A stretch of 34,824 nt of DNA from Pseudomonadota bacterium (lineage in GTDB: Bacteria; Pseudomonadota; Alphaproteobacteria; Sphingomonadales; Sphingomonadaceae): assembly GCA_023426225.1 (NCBI GenBank), contig JAFABD010000019.1, forward strand, positions 1 through 34,824, written 5' to 3'. This document shows positions 7,418 to 15,719 of this stretch, piece after piece. The notes below the pieces were generated by a model. That model worked only from the letters and a program-made list of their open reading frames with translations, made no database searches and was not told the DNA's origin. How positions within the stretch are numbered: the first letter of the stretch is position 1; every line of letters begins with the position of its first letter. The position numbers and the translations under genes were made by a program.

Positions 7418-7947
7418 TTTGCCTTCTCCAGCTCGGCGAGCAGCATCGGCACGTCCTCGGACCGGATGTCGCCGATATGCTGATAGGCGATGCGGCCATG
7501 CGCATCGATCACGAAGCTTTCGGGCACGCCCGACGATCCCAGCGCAAGCTGGGCCGCGCTCTGACGATCATCGCCGATCCGGGCATAGGGATCGCCGTTG
7601 CGCGCCAGAAAGGCCTGCACAGCCTCCGGCGTATCGCGCACCGCGATCGCGTCGATCTGGACGCCCGCGGCCTTCAGCTTCATCAGCTGCGCCCCTTCGG
7701 CGGCGCACGGGATGCACCAGCTCGCGAACAGGTTGAGCAGCCGCGGCTTGCCCGTCGCGGTAAAGGCATTTGCGGGCAGCCCCGGCCGATCGGGCAACAG
7801 CGGCGGCAGCGCCAGCGCGGGCACCGGCTTGCCCACCATCGCCGAATGCACGGTCCGATCGGCGGGCTTGCGCAGGCCGAAGGCGACCAGTGCAAACAAC
7901 AGGACGAACAGCGCCAGCGGCGCCCAGATCATCAGGTTGCGCTTCAT
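7414..7947 (-). CDS. ccmG: CcmG/DsbE thiol:disulfide interchange protein
   Basis: The product is 177 residues. An N-terminal uncleaved anchor (about 6-25) is followed by a periplasmic thioredoxin fold with the redox motif W77-C78-I-P-C81 and the cis-proline segment G-V-P-E-S. CcmG supplies reductant for apocytochrome c and CcmH in System I maturation. The GVPES and WCxPC spacing and the length match the family. The start ATG 7947 overlaps the ccmF stop (ATGA). Confidence 0.96.
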   Translation of the reverse strand: MKRNLMIWAPLALFVLLFALVAFGLRKPADRTVHSAMVGKPVPALALPPLLPDRPGLPANAFTATGKPRLLNLFASWCIPCAAEGAQLMKLKAAGVQIDAIAVRDTPEAVQAFLARNGDPYARIGDDRQSAAQLALGSSGVPESFVIDAHGRIAYQHIGDIRSEDVPMLLAELEKAK

Positions 7948-9938
7948 GCGACCGCAGCCTCCCCTTCGTCGTCGCCGATCTCGGCGCCGGCTTCCGGTGC
8001 ATCGTCCGCCGTCCGGCGGCGTGCGCTACGGAGACGGTCGAGCACGCGGCCGACCAGCGCGATCAGCCCGCCGAGCGCGATCAGCCCGCCGCCCAGCCAG
8101 ATCAGCGTGACGAACGGCTTCCACCACAGCCGGAGCTGCCACCGCCCCTGCGCGTCGTTCTGCCCCAGCACGGTATAGAGCTGACCGTCGGCAAGCGTCG
8201 CGATCGCGGCCTCGTTGGTCGTGGTCGGCGGCGTGCTGAAGAAGCGTTGCTGCGGCACCAGGGCGAATGCCGCGCCGCTGCCGCGCCGCGCCTCGAGCCG
8301 CGCTTCGACCGCCGACCAGTTGGGGCCGATCGTCGGGCGCACCTCGGCCAGCGTTACCTTGAAAGGACCGACATCGACGCTCTCGCCCACCGAAACGGCC
8401 GCCAGTCGTTCCTGCTTGAACGCGCTGTCGCTCGCCATGCCGACCAGGCTGATCGCAACGCCCAGATGCGCGATCACCATGCCCCAGATCGGCAGCGGCG
8501 TCGTGCGCAGCCGGCGGCCGCGCAGCGGCAACAGGCTTGCGACGGCAAGGCCGAGGCCCAGCGCGATCGCCAGCATCGCCATCCAATGCACCGTCCCGGC
8601 GACCGCGATCAGCAACACCAGGCTCAGCACGGCGACCGCGACGGGCGCGACCATTCGCCGCGCCAGCGCAGCGGCCGCGTCTCGTCGCCAGCGCAGCAAC
8701 GGCCCCGCTGCGGTCGCCGCGACCAGCAGCAGTGCCACCGGCGTGATCGCCTTGTTGAAGAACGGCGCGCCGATCGAAAGCTGCACGCCCATCGCCTGCG
8801 CGGCCAGCGGATAGAGCGTGCCGATGAACACCACGCCGAGAATCACCGAGAGCAGCAGGTTGTTGAGCACCAGCCCGCCCTCGCGGCTGACCAGCTCGAA
8901 CGTCGATCCTTGCGTCACGCTGCCCACGCGCGCGCCGAACAGCGCGAGCGCGCCGCCGATATAGATGCCGAGCAGCGCGAGGATGAAGGTGCCGCGCGTC
9001 GGATCGACGGCAAAGGCGTGGACGCTCACCAGAATGCCCGAACGCACGAGGAAAGTGCCGATCATCGACATCGAGAAGGCGACCACCGCGAGCATCAGCG
9101 TCCACGCGCGCAGGCCGTCGCGCGCCGCAAGGACGTTGACCGAATGGAGCAGTGCCGTCGCCGCCAGCCACGGCATCAGCGACGCGTTCTCGACCGGATC
9201 CCAGAACCACCAGCCGCCCCAGCCGAGCTCGTAATAGGCCCAATAGCTGCCGGCGGTGATGCCGATCGTCAGGAAGATCCACGCCGCGAGCACCCATGGC
9301 CGCATCGCACGGGCAAAGGCCGGACCGACGTCGCGCATCAACAGCGCACCCACCGCAAAGCTGAACGCGACCGAAAGCCCGACATAGCCGAGATAGAGCG
9401 TCGGCGGGTGGAAGGCGAGGCCAGGATCCTGGAGCAGCGGGTTGAGCCCCTGCCCGTCCGGCGCCGGCGGATTCAGCCGCAGATAGGGGTTGGAGGCAAA
9501 GGCGAGAAAGGCATAAAAGCCCAGCGCGATCGCCGCCTGCGCACCCAGCGTCGCGCCCAGCGTTCCCGCTGCCAGCCGTCGCTCGAACAGCGCGACGCCG
9601 GCGCCGCACAGCGCCAGCACCGTGACCCACAGCAGCATCGAGCCTTCATGGTTCCCCCATGCGCCCGCGATCTTGTAGAGCAGCGGCTTCAGCGAATGGC
9701 TGTTCTGCGCGACCAGCAGCACCGACATGTCCGATCGCACGAACAGCGCGATCAGCGCCGCAAAGGCGCCGAGCGTCAGCACCCCCTGCACCACCGCCGT
9801 GCGCCGCAATGCGCCCAGCACGATCGCAGGGTTCTTGCCCGTCCGCGCCGCCTTGGCCACGCCCCAGGCGAGCACCAGCTGCATCAACGCGAATCCTGCC
9901 GCGAGCCACAGCGCGGCCAGTCCAGCCTCGGCGATCAT
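7944..9938 (-). CDS. ccmF: CcmF haem lyase subunit
   Basis: The product is 664 residues, the normal CcmF length, with many transmembrane segments. The tryptophan-rich WWD motif is at about 240-251 (G-W-G-G-W-W-F-W-D-P-V-E-N). N-G-H-type haem-coordinating context is seen in A-W-G-N-H-E-G-S (about 93-100), and a large periplasmic domain lies before the last membrane segment. CcmF receives haem from holo-CcmE and ligates it to apocytochrome c with CcmH and CcmI. The start ATG 9938 overlaps the ccmE stop (ATGA), and the C-terminus ends in an acidic tail. Confidence 0.97.
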   Translation of the reverse strand: MIAEAGLAALWLAAGFALMQLVLAWGVAKAARTGKNPAIVLGALRRTAVVQGVLTLGAFAALIALFVRSDMSVLLVAQNSHSLKPLLYKIAGAWGNHEGSMLLWVTVLALCGAGVALFERRLAAGTLGATLGAQAAIALGFYAFLAFASNPYLRLNPPAPDGQGLNPLLQDPGLAFHPPTLYLGYVGLSVAFSFAVGALLMRDVGPAFARAMRPWVLAAWIFLTIGITAGSYWAYYELGWGGWWFWDPVENASLMPWLAATALLHSVNVLAARDGLRAWTLMLAVVAFSMSMIGTFLVRSGILVSVHAFAVDPTRGTFILALLGIYIGGALALFGARVGSVTQGSTFELVSREGGLVLNNLLLSVILGVVFIGTLYPLAAQAMGVQLSIGAPFFNKAITPVALLLVAATAAGPLLRWRRDAAAALARRMVAPVAVAVLSLVLLIAVAGTVHWMAMLAIALGLGLAVASLLPLRGRRLRTTPLPIWGMVIAHLGVAISLVGMASDSAFKQERLAAVSVGESVDVGPFKVTLAEVRPTIGPNWSAVEARLEARRGSGAAFALVPQQRFFSTPPTTTNEAAIATLADGQLYTVLGQNDAQGRWQLRLWWKPFVTLIWLGGGLIALGGLIALVGRVLDRLRSARRRTADDAPEAGAEIGDDEGEAAVA

Positions 9939-10369
9939 TTCGCCAGGCTGTCCGACTTGTGCATCTTGCCCGCGACCTGCGGGGGCATGTAGCGCTCGTC
10001 ATGCTTGGCGAGCAGGTTGTCGGCGACAAACGCGCCTTCAGGGGTGAACTTGCCCTCGGCCACGACGCCCGATCCTTCCTTGAACAGGTCCGGCGTCACG
10101 CCCCGGAACGACACCGGCACGCGTGCCTTGCCGTCGGTCACGGCAAAGGTGATCGAAACGCCGTCGGGCAGGTGACGCAACGACCCTGCCTCGACCATGC
10201 CGCCCAGCCGCACCGCCTTGCCGACGGGCGCACCGCCCCCGGCAACGTCGCCGGGTGCATAGAAAAACGCCGCCTGGTCCTTCAGCGCCGACAGGGCAAG
10301 CGCGCTTGCACCACCGATCGCGCCCAGCGCGAGGAGGCCGAGCACCAGCCGCTGATGCTTCGCCTTCAT
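9935..10369 (-). CDS. ccmE: CcmE periplasmic haem chaperone
   Basis: The product is 144 residues. A single N-terminal membrane anchor (about 8-28) is followed by an OB-fold beta-barrel and the C-terminal haem-binding motif H123-D-E-R-Y127, where the histidine forms the covalent bond to a haem vinyl group. CcmE takes haem from CcmC and hands it to CcmF. Length and motif match the family. The start ATG 10369 overlaps the ccmD stop (ATGA). Confidence 0.97.
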   Translation of the reverse strand: MKAKHQRLVLGLLALGAIGGASALALSALKDQAAFFYAPGDVAGGGAPVGKAVRLGGMVEAGSLRHLPDGVSITFAVTDGKARVPVSFRGVTPDLFKEGSGVVAEGKFTPEGAFVADNLLAKHDERYMPPQVAGKMHKSDSLAK

Positions 10370-10497
10370 CGATCGCGCCTCAGGCTTTCGGCGGCGCTTT
10401 CGGCGCGGCGCATCGCGGCCCAGCTCAACGCGGCCAGCAACGCCGTGCCCGCCGCGGTGATCAGATACGCTGCCGAGACGAACAGCCAGTGGTTCAT
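10366..10497 (-). CDS. ccmD: CcmD small membrane protein of haem export
   Basis: The product is 43 residues, with one hydrophobic helix (about 5-28) and a basic tail ending L-R-R-D-R, the typical CcmD shape. CcmD links the CcmAB ATPase and CcmC-CcmE so that holo-CcmE is released. It is bounded by ATGA overlaps with ccmC (10494-10497) and ccmE (10366-10369), which supports its being a real gene despite its size. Confidence 0.88.
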   Translation of the reverse strand: MNHWLFVSAAYLITAAGTALLAALSWAAMRRAESAAESLRRDR

Positions 10498-11213
10498 TGT
10501 GTCGCCATCCGCTTCAGGCGCGCTTCGACCTTCTGCGTCGCCAGCGCGGCGCGCATCCGCATCAGGACGATGCCGGCGAACAGGAAGGTGAAGCCGCTCA
10601 TGGTGAAAAACAGGGGCCACAGCATCGACGAATCGATCGTCGAGCGCCCCAGACCGATGCTCTGCCCCTGGTGCAGCGTGTTCCACCACACCACCGAATA
10701 ACGGATCACGGGCAGCAACACCGAGCCCGCCACGCCGAACAGCGCGGGCACCCGCCCGTCGCCGCCGCGCTCGGCATCGGCCCGCGCCAGCGCGATATAG
10801 GCGATGTAGACGAAGAAGAGCAGCAGCATCGACGTCAGCCGCCCGTCCCATTCCCACCACGTCCCCCAGGTCGGCCGGCCCCAGATCGAGCCGGTGACGA
10901 GGCAGATCGCGGCAAAGGTCGCCCCCGCCGGCGCCATCGCCCGCGCCGCCAGGTTGGCAAGCGGGTGGCGCCAGATCAGATAGGCGAAGCTGGCGACCGC
11001 CAGCCCGCTCCATCCGCCCATTCCCAGCCAGGCGGCGGGGACATGGATATAGAGGATTCGGACGCTGTCCTTCTGCAGATAGTCGGCCGGGGTCTGGGTG
11101 AGCCCAGCCCAGCAACCGATCAGGGCGAGCGCGACCCCCGCCCAGAAGAACAGGGGCGTCAGCGGGCGCGCCAGCTTCAGGAAGCGCGCAGGATTGGCGA
11201 GTGCATGGATCAC
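10494..11213 (-). CDS. ccmC: CcmC haem delivery protein
   Basis: The product is 239 residues from GTG 11213. There are about six transmembrane segments, and the WWD motif W-G-T-W-W-E-W-D is at about 116-123. The flanking haem-ligand histidines are present (H57 in Y-I-H-V-P and H181 in T-L-H-Q-G). CcmC presents haem to CcmE on the periplasmic side. I prefer GTG 11213 because the next residues, I-H-A-L-A-N-P-A-R-F, look like a CcmC N-terminus; a GTG at 11258 would add 15 residues. It is the first gene of the train. ccmA and ccmB, encoding the ABC transporter, are not adjacent. Confidence 0.94.
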   Translation of the reverse strand: MIHALANPARFLKLARPLTPLFFWAGVALALIGCWAGLTQTPADYLQKDSVRILYIHVPAAWLGMGGWSGLAVASFAYLIWRHPLANLAARAMAPAGATFAAICLVTGSIWGRPTWGTWWEWDGRLTSMLLLFFVYIAYIALARADAERGGDGRVPALFGVAGSVLLPVIRYSVVWWNTLHQGQSIGLGRSTIDSSMLWPLFFTMSGFTFLFAGIVLMRMRAALATQKVEARLKRMATQ

Positions 11214-11304
11214 GGCAGTAACAGCGCGGCAATAGCGGCGATTGCGGCCCGAATCCACTTTGTGGTGTTTGCTTATAGCGTTGTGCCCGGCGGCGGCGCC
11301 CGGT

Positions 11305-13080
11305 TCAGGCTGCGCGGCGGGCGACCGCGTCCGATTTCAGCCATTCGACAAAGGCATCGGCCTCCATCGGCGCACCGAAATAATAGCCCTGGCCCTCGTC
11401 GCAGCCCATGTCGCGCAGCATCGTCGCGCTCAGCGAATCCTCGACACCCTCGGCGACCACCCGGAACCCCATGTCCTGCGACATCCGGATCATCGCGGCG
11501 ACCAGCTTGCGGTGCCGAACGCTCGCGGTCATGTCGCGCACGAAGCTCTGGTCGATCTTGACGACCTGCGCCGGCAGCCGATGCAATCGCGCAAGGCTGC
11601 TATAGCCGGTACCGAAATCGTCGACGGCCAGCCGGATGCCGGCCTGGTTGAGCAGCGCGAGCTGGTCGTGCGCGTGGCGCGGCTTCGCGACGAACAGGCT
11701 TTCGGTGACCTCCAGCTCCAGCGCCTCGGGCGGCACCCGGTGCTTGAACAGATAGAGCTGCGCCTTGCCCGCGAAATCGGGCTCCTCGAGGTTCGCGACC
11801 GACACGTTCACCGACATCGAAAAGTCTGGCCGCGTCTCGCGGATGCGCGCGAGATGGGCGAGCGCCATGTCGATCACCGTCCCGGTCATCGCCCGCGCCA
11901 GCGCCGAATGCTCGACGATCGGGATGAATTCGCCCGGCGAAACCTCGCCCAGTTCGGGATGCCGCCAACGCAGCAGCGCCTCGGCCTGGTGGCAGCGCAT
12001 CGTCGTGAAGTCGATCCGCGGCTGATACACCAGGCGAAGCTGCTCGGGATCGAGCAACGCCGTCTCGAAATCCTGAAGCAGCCGGAAACGTCGGCGATGC
12101 GCCGAATCGCGGGTGCTGCAATGCACCCCCACCGGCGATCCCTGGTGCCGCGCGTCAAGCGCTGCGGCGCTTGCCTGGCGCAGCACGTCGCGCGGGCTGG
12201 TCTTGCCGGGAAGGAACGAGGTGACGCCGATCGCCGCCTCGGCGACGAAGCCCACGCTCGTCCGTCCGCGCGTGCGCACCAGCTCTTCCTCCAGCAGCAT
12301 CACATAATCGGCCGTATCCGCGCGGGCGGGGCCGATGAACGCGATCTGCGTCGGCGAAATCTGATAGGCGCGACGGCGCGGGCCGAGTTGGGCACAGATA
12401 TGCGCCGCCCCTTCCATGATCATCGCGTCGAGCTTGGCCGGACCCAGCACGCGCTGGATGTGCGCGACCTGTTCGGCACTCGCCAGATCCACCACGACCG
12501 CCATGCGCGGCTCGTCGCCGGCGGTGCGGGCCAGATCCTCGAGGTCGTCGAAAAACTGGTTGCGATTGGGCAGGCCGCTGATCGGATCGATCCGCCCGAC
12601 CGCATGCTCCATCTCGACCTGCGCCATCACCAGCGCCGCGAGATCCTGCAGGCCCAGCACCGCGGCGTCGTTCACTTCGCGCGGCTCGGGCGAAAGCACG
12701 CAAAGCGCGCCGATCGCGATCCCGTCGCGCGTCACCAGCGGCGCGCCCGCGTAAAAGCGAACATCGGGCGAAAGCCCCGGACGATCGGGCATCTTCGACC
12801 GGGCGCGGAGGTCAGGGATCACGATCGGCCGCCCCTGTTCGGCGACGCGCGCGCACAGCGAGTTCTCGCGCGGAAGCCATTCGAGCGTCGTGCCCACCCG
12901 CGACATCAACCGCTGACGGTTGCCGTCGATCAGCGAAACCGCACCGACAGGCGCACCGAAGAGCTGGCAGGCAAGCCGGGTGATGCGGTCGAACCGCTCG
13001 CTCGGCCGGACGTTCATCAGTCCAAGCCGGCTCAACGCCATCTGCCGCGCTGCTTCAGATCGTTTCGCTGCGAGCCCCAT
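11305..13080 (-). CDS. GAF - degenerate GGDEF - EAL cyclic-di-GMP phosphodiesterase
   Basis: The product is 591 residues. A GAF domain occupies about 25-155. A GGDEF-like domain occupies about 163-320, but its active site (Y-Q-I-S-P-T-Q-I-A-F, residues 239-248) has lost all five GGDEF residues. The EAL domain at about 335-580 is complete: E367-A-L, N425 in N-V-S, E-V-T-E-S, D487-D488-F-G-T-G, K508-I-D and A-E544-G-V-E-D. The expected activity is hydrolysis of c-di-GMP to pGpG, controlled by a ligand or redox signal on the GAF domain. There are no membrane segments, so it is cytosolic. The start ATG 13080 was preferred; ATG 13041 is an alternative. It lies 91 nt upstream of ccmC on the same strand. 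Confidence 0.92.
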   Translation of the reverse strand: MGLAAKRSEAARQMALSRLGLMNVRPSERFDRITRLACQLFGAPVGAVSLIDGNRQRLMSRVGTTLEWLPRENSLCARVAEQGRPIVIPDLRARSKMPDRPGLSPDVRFYAGAPLVTRDGIAIGALCVLSPEPREVNDAAVLGLQDLAALVMAQVEMEHAVGRIDPISGLPNRNQFFDDLEDLARTAGDEPRMAVVVDLASAEQVAHIQRVLGPAKLDAMIMEGAAHICAQLGPRRRAYQISPTQIAFIGPARADTADYVMLLEEELVRTRGRTSVGFVAEAAIGVTSFLPGKTSPRDVLRQASAAALDARHQGSPVGVHCSTRDSAHRRRFRLLQDFETALLDPEQLRLVYQPRIDFTTMRCHQAEALLRWRHPELGEVSPGEFIPIVEHSALARAMTGTVIDMALAHLARIRETRPDFSMSVNVSVANLEEPDFAGKAQLYLFKHRVPPEALELEVTESLFVAKPRHAHDQLALLNQAGIRLAVDDFGTGYSSLARLHRLPAQVVKIDQSFVRDMTASVRHRKLVAAMIRMSQDMGFRVVAEGVEDSLSATMLRDMGCDEGQGYYFGAPMEADAFVEWLKSDAVARRAA

Positions 13081-13178
13081 CCCTTCATTTATAGGATGAG
13101 ATTCACGGCAGGCGCGGCATCGGCTCGCGTTTGGCCGCAATCGACGCCCGGCGGCCCCGCCCGGCGCGGTCGGCCGGG

Positions 13179-14231
13179 TCAGCCCCGACCGATCAGCCGC
13201 TGCGCGATACGGTCGGCCACGACGCTCGCGGGATCGCCGGTGCGCTCGCTTTCGTCCCACACCTCGACCAGCCGGTCGGGGATTCGCGCGACGCGGGCGT
13301 CGACCTCGGCGCGATCGCCCTGCCCCAGATATTCCAGCCCGACATTGATGATGCCGCCGGCGTTGATGACATAATCGGGCGCGTACAGGATCCCGCGATC
13401 GTGGAGCAACTGCCCCTCCGCGCCGGTGGCGAGCTGGTTGTTCGCCGCCCCGGCGACCGCACGACAGCGCAGCGCCGCGATCGCCGTCGCGTTCAGGATC
13501 CCGCCCAGCGCGCACGGGCTCAGAATGTCGGTCTCGACGCTCAGGATCGCCTGCGGGTCGCTCGTCTCGGCGCCCAGCGCCGCCGCCAGGTTCTGCGCGC
13601 GCGCGGTGTCGACATCGGCAAGCACCAGCTTGGCGCCGTCTGCCGCCAGCATCCGCGCGACATTGCCGCCGACCGAACCGACACCCTGAATCGCCACGCG
13701 GACGCCCTGCATCGTCTCGGCGCCCAGCGCACGCTTCGCCGCCGCCTTGATGCCCAGATAGACGCCGCGTGCCGTCACCGGGCCGGGATCCCCGCCCGCG
13801 CTGCCGTCGGCGACGGGCAGGCCCGAAACATGCCGCGTCTCGGTCGCCACCACCTTCATCCGCGCTTCGGACATGCCGACGTCCTCGGCGGTGACATAGC
13901 GACCGGCGAGCGATTCGACGGCGCGGCCGAACGCCTTGAGCTGCGCCTCGCTGATCACCGCACCCGGCCGATCGGCCAGCACGACACCCTTGCCGCCGCC
14001 CAGCGGCAGCCCGGCCATCGCATTCTTGTAGCTCATCCCGCGCGAAAGGCGCAGCGCATCGGTCACCGCAGCGTGCGAATCGGCATAATGCCAGAAGCGG
14101 ACGCCCCCGGCCGCCGGACCAAGCGCGGTCGAGTGAATCGCGATGACGGCGCTCAGTCCGCTCGCGCGATCGGTGAAGAAGTGCACGGCTTCGTGCGCGT
14201 CGAAATCGGGATAGCCCCAATCGGTCGTCAC
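13179..14231 (-). CDS. Leucine dehydrogenase-like (Glu/Leu/Phe/Val dehydrogenase family)
   Basis: The product is 350 residues. The N-terminal catalytic domain has the family lysines K69 (S-Y-K-N) and K81 (G-L-P-L-G-G-G-K) and D117 (T-A-E-D-V-G). The C-terminal Rossmann domain has G-V-G-S-V-G-G-N and the conserved A-G-A-A-N-N-Q-L. It oxidatively deaminates branched-chain or aromatic amino acids with NAD. The spacing matches leucine dehydrogenase more than the longer glutamate enzymes, but the exact substrate is not settled. The start is GTG 14231 with a GAGG ribosome site; the open frame upstream runs through tRNA-His and is not coding. It may be co-transcribed with tRNA-His. Confidence 0.93.
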   Translation of the reverse strand: MTTDWGYPDFDAHEAVHFFTDRASGLSAVIAIHSTALGPAAGGVRFWHYADSHAAVTDALRLSRGMSYKNAMAGLPLGGGKGVVLADRPGAVISEAQLKAFGRAVESLAGRYVTAEDVGMSEARMKVVATETRHVSGLPVADGSAGGDPGPVTARGVYLGIKAAAKRALGAETMQGVRVAIQGVGSVGGNVARMLAADGAKLVLADVDTARAQNLAAALGAETSDPQAILSVETDILSPCALGGILNATAIAALRCRAVAGAANNQLATGAEGQLLHDRGILYAPDYVINAGGIINVGLEYLGQGDRAEVDARVARIPDRLVEVWDESERTGDPASVVADRIAQRLIGRG

Positions 14232-14301
14232 GGGATCCTCATCTGGCGGAAGAGAGCGTGGCGCAGCGCCGCATCTGGGGCCGCTGGCCGCATGAAAACG
14301 C

Positions 14302-14379
14302 TGGGGCGACCGACGGGACTTGAACCCGCAACCCCTGGTACCACAAACCAGTGCTCTAACCAATTGAGCTACGGTCGCC
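14302..14379 (-). tRNA. tRNA-His (GUG)
   Basis: The reverse strand gives a cloverleaf with anticodon stem CTGGT/ACCAG and loop TTGTGGT, hence GUG. The 5' end has the extra G(-1) opposite C73 that is specific to tRNA-His (GGCGACCG with CGGTCGC-C), and CCA is encoded. It lies 70 nt upstream of the leucine dehydrogenase-like gene on the same strand. Confidence 0.95.
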
Positions 14380-14436
14380 GCGAAGAAGGCGCCGCTTAGC
14401 CGCCTCCGCAGCAATGCGCAAGATGCTTACGCGATC

Positions 14437-15579
14437 CTAACCGCGAGAAATTCGCACCGCCTCTGCCGGCGCGATGATTCCGTCGCGCGCCAGCCGCCGC
14501 GCCGCCGCCCCCAGCGTCGGCGCGCGCAAAAAGGCGTGGCGCGCCAGAATCGCCTCGTCGCCGCCGTCGTTGATCAGCCGCCGCAGCGCGGCATCGACCT
14601 GGATCGTCTCGAACACGGCGCTCTCGCCGGCATGGCCGCTGCCGCCGCACGATTCGCACCCGCTGGGCGAAAAGACGATCGTGCCCGGGTCGAACCCCAG
14701 CAACGCCGATACCGATCCCTCGGCCTGAATCGGCGCGCGACATTCCGGGCACAGCATCCGCACGCGCCGCTGCGCCATCACCAGCGTCAGCGTCGAGGCG
14801 AGCTGAAAGGGCTCGATCCGCCACGCGCGCAGTTGGCGGATCGCCCCCATCGTGTCGGGGGCGGCCAGCGTCGCCAGTACCAGGCGTCGCCCCTCGGCCG
14901 CCTGTGCGGCAAGCATCGCAGCCTCGCGCGACGCCAGCCCGTCGATCGCCAGCACGTCGGGATCCTGCCGCATCGCCGATCGCACCGTCGCCGCATCGGC
15001 ACTTCCGGCAATCGCGCACACCGCGCCGTCACCCGGCGGCAGATCCGCGACACGCCCGGTACCGAGCATCAGCGTCACACGGTCGTCGCCCGCCACATGC
15101 GCGATCAGCGCGTGCAGCGTCGTGCGCGTCGCATCCGCCTCGGGGCCGGTCACCAGCACCAGCCCGCCCTGGCGCAGTGCCGCCACCACCGCCATGTTCG
15201 CGGCACCGCGCAGCCCCAGCGCCGCCAGCGCGGCATCCTCGCGATCCTCGTCGCCGATCCCGATCACGATCCGGTGTCCACCGGCGATCGCCAGCGTCGC
15301 CACCGACACCTCGCTGCCGTCGGCAAGGCCGAAATCGCCATGCGGTGCGACGGCCATGCTCCAGGCCAGGATCGCCGACGCAGCGGCGGGCGACAGGGGT
15401 TCGGCGTGCGTCAACGATCCATCGACGCGCATCCGCCAGCGCGAATCGTCGATGCGATGGTCGATATGAACGTGCGTCGCCCGCGCCTGCCGCGCCTGAT
15501 CGATCACCGCCGTCAGCATCGCCGGTTCGGCCGACGCCGGATGGTCGTGCGGAGTAAAGGCTTCCTGCGATCGCTCCAT
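14437..15579 (-). CDS. GspE/PilB-like protein with degenerate ATPase motifs
   Basis: The product is 380 residues. The frame follows type II secretion/type IV pilus ATPases throughout. The N2-like segment A-T-H-V-H-I-D (34-40) corresponds to A-S-D-I-H-I-E. The core carries R-Q-D-P-D-V-L-A-I and E-P-F-Q-L-A-S-T-L-T-L-V-M-A-Q-R-R-V-R. The zinc finger has C277-P-E-C280 and C308-E-S-C311-G-G-S-G-H. The catalytic parts are changed: Walker A reads G-P-E-A-D-A-T-R-T-T instead of G-P-T-G-S-G-K-T-T, the Walker B/Asp box GEIRD reads I-D-G-L-A, and the His box T-L-H-T reads T-L-A-A. The frame is intact, so a pseudo-ATPase is more likely than a decaying gene. The start is ATG 15579 with GGAAGG. No other pilus or secretion genes are nearby. 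Confidence 0.82.
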   Translation of the reverse strand: MERSQEAFTPHDHPASAEPAMLTAVIDQARQARATHVHIDHRIDDSRWRMRVDGSLTHAEPLSPAAASAILAWSMAVAPHGDFGLADGSEVSVATLAIAGGHRIVIGIGDEDREDAALAALGLRGAANMAVVAALRQGGLVLVTGPEADATRTTLHALIAHVAGDDRVTLMLGTGRVADLPPGDGAVCAIAGSADAATVRSAMRQDPDVLAIDGLASREAAMLAAQAAEGRRLVLATLAAPDTMGAIRQLRAWRIEPFQLASTLTLVMAQRRVRMLCPECRAPIQAEGSVSALLGFDPGTIVFSPSGCESCGGSGHAGESAVFETIQVDAALRRLINDGGDEAILARHAFLRAPTLGAAARRLARDGIIAPAEAVRISRG

Positions 15580-15598
15580 CCCTGCCCTTCCGTTGCGG

Positions 15599-15650
15599 AA
15601 GTTCAGCGCTAGTAATCGTGTTTGAACTTTCGCGGTCACTTTTGTTGCAT
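15599..15650 (+). promoter_or_regulatory. Inverted repeat and possible promoter upstream of the oxygenase gene
   Basis: AAGTTCA (15599-15605) and TGAACTT (15623-15629) form a perfect 7-bp inverted repeat in the 140-bp divergent space. TTGAAC (15622-15627), 17 nt before TTGCAT (15645-15650), could be a -35/-10 pair for the plus-strand gene, which would place the repeat over the -35. Weak evidence. Confidence 0.25.
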
Positions 15651-15719
15651 TTCGATGGTCATGGCCGCCCGAACTCGATCGGTCTGGCCAGCACCACAGG
15701 CTTTTGGCAGGAAGGGACG

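Noticed and set aside
7770..9992. 740-residue plus-strand frame opposite ccmF
   Set aside because: Very long antisense frames are common opposite high-GC genes. The product is composed almost wholly of R, Q, H, D and A and shows no fold signature.
13081..14220. Extension of the EAL protein upstream to position 14220
   Set aside because: The upstream part is an off-frame reading of the leucine dehydrogenase-like gene. The GAF domain starts shortly after ATG 13080.
14232..14414. N-terminal extension of the leucine dehydrogenase-like frame to 14414
   Set aside because: The extension is translated straight through tRNA-His (14302-14379). GTG 14231 has a good ribosome site and gives the family's normal N-terminus.
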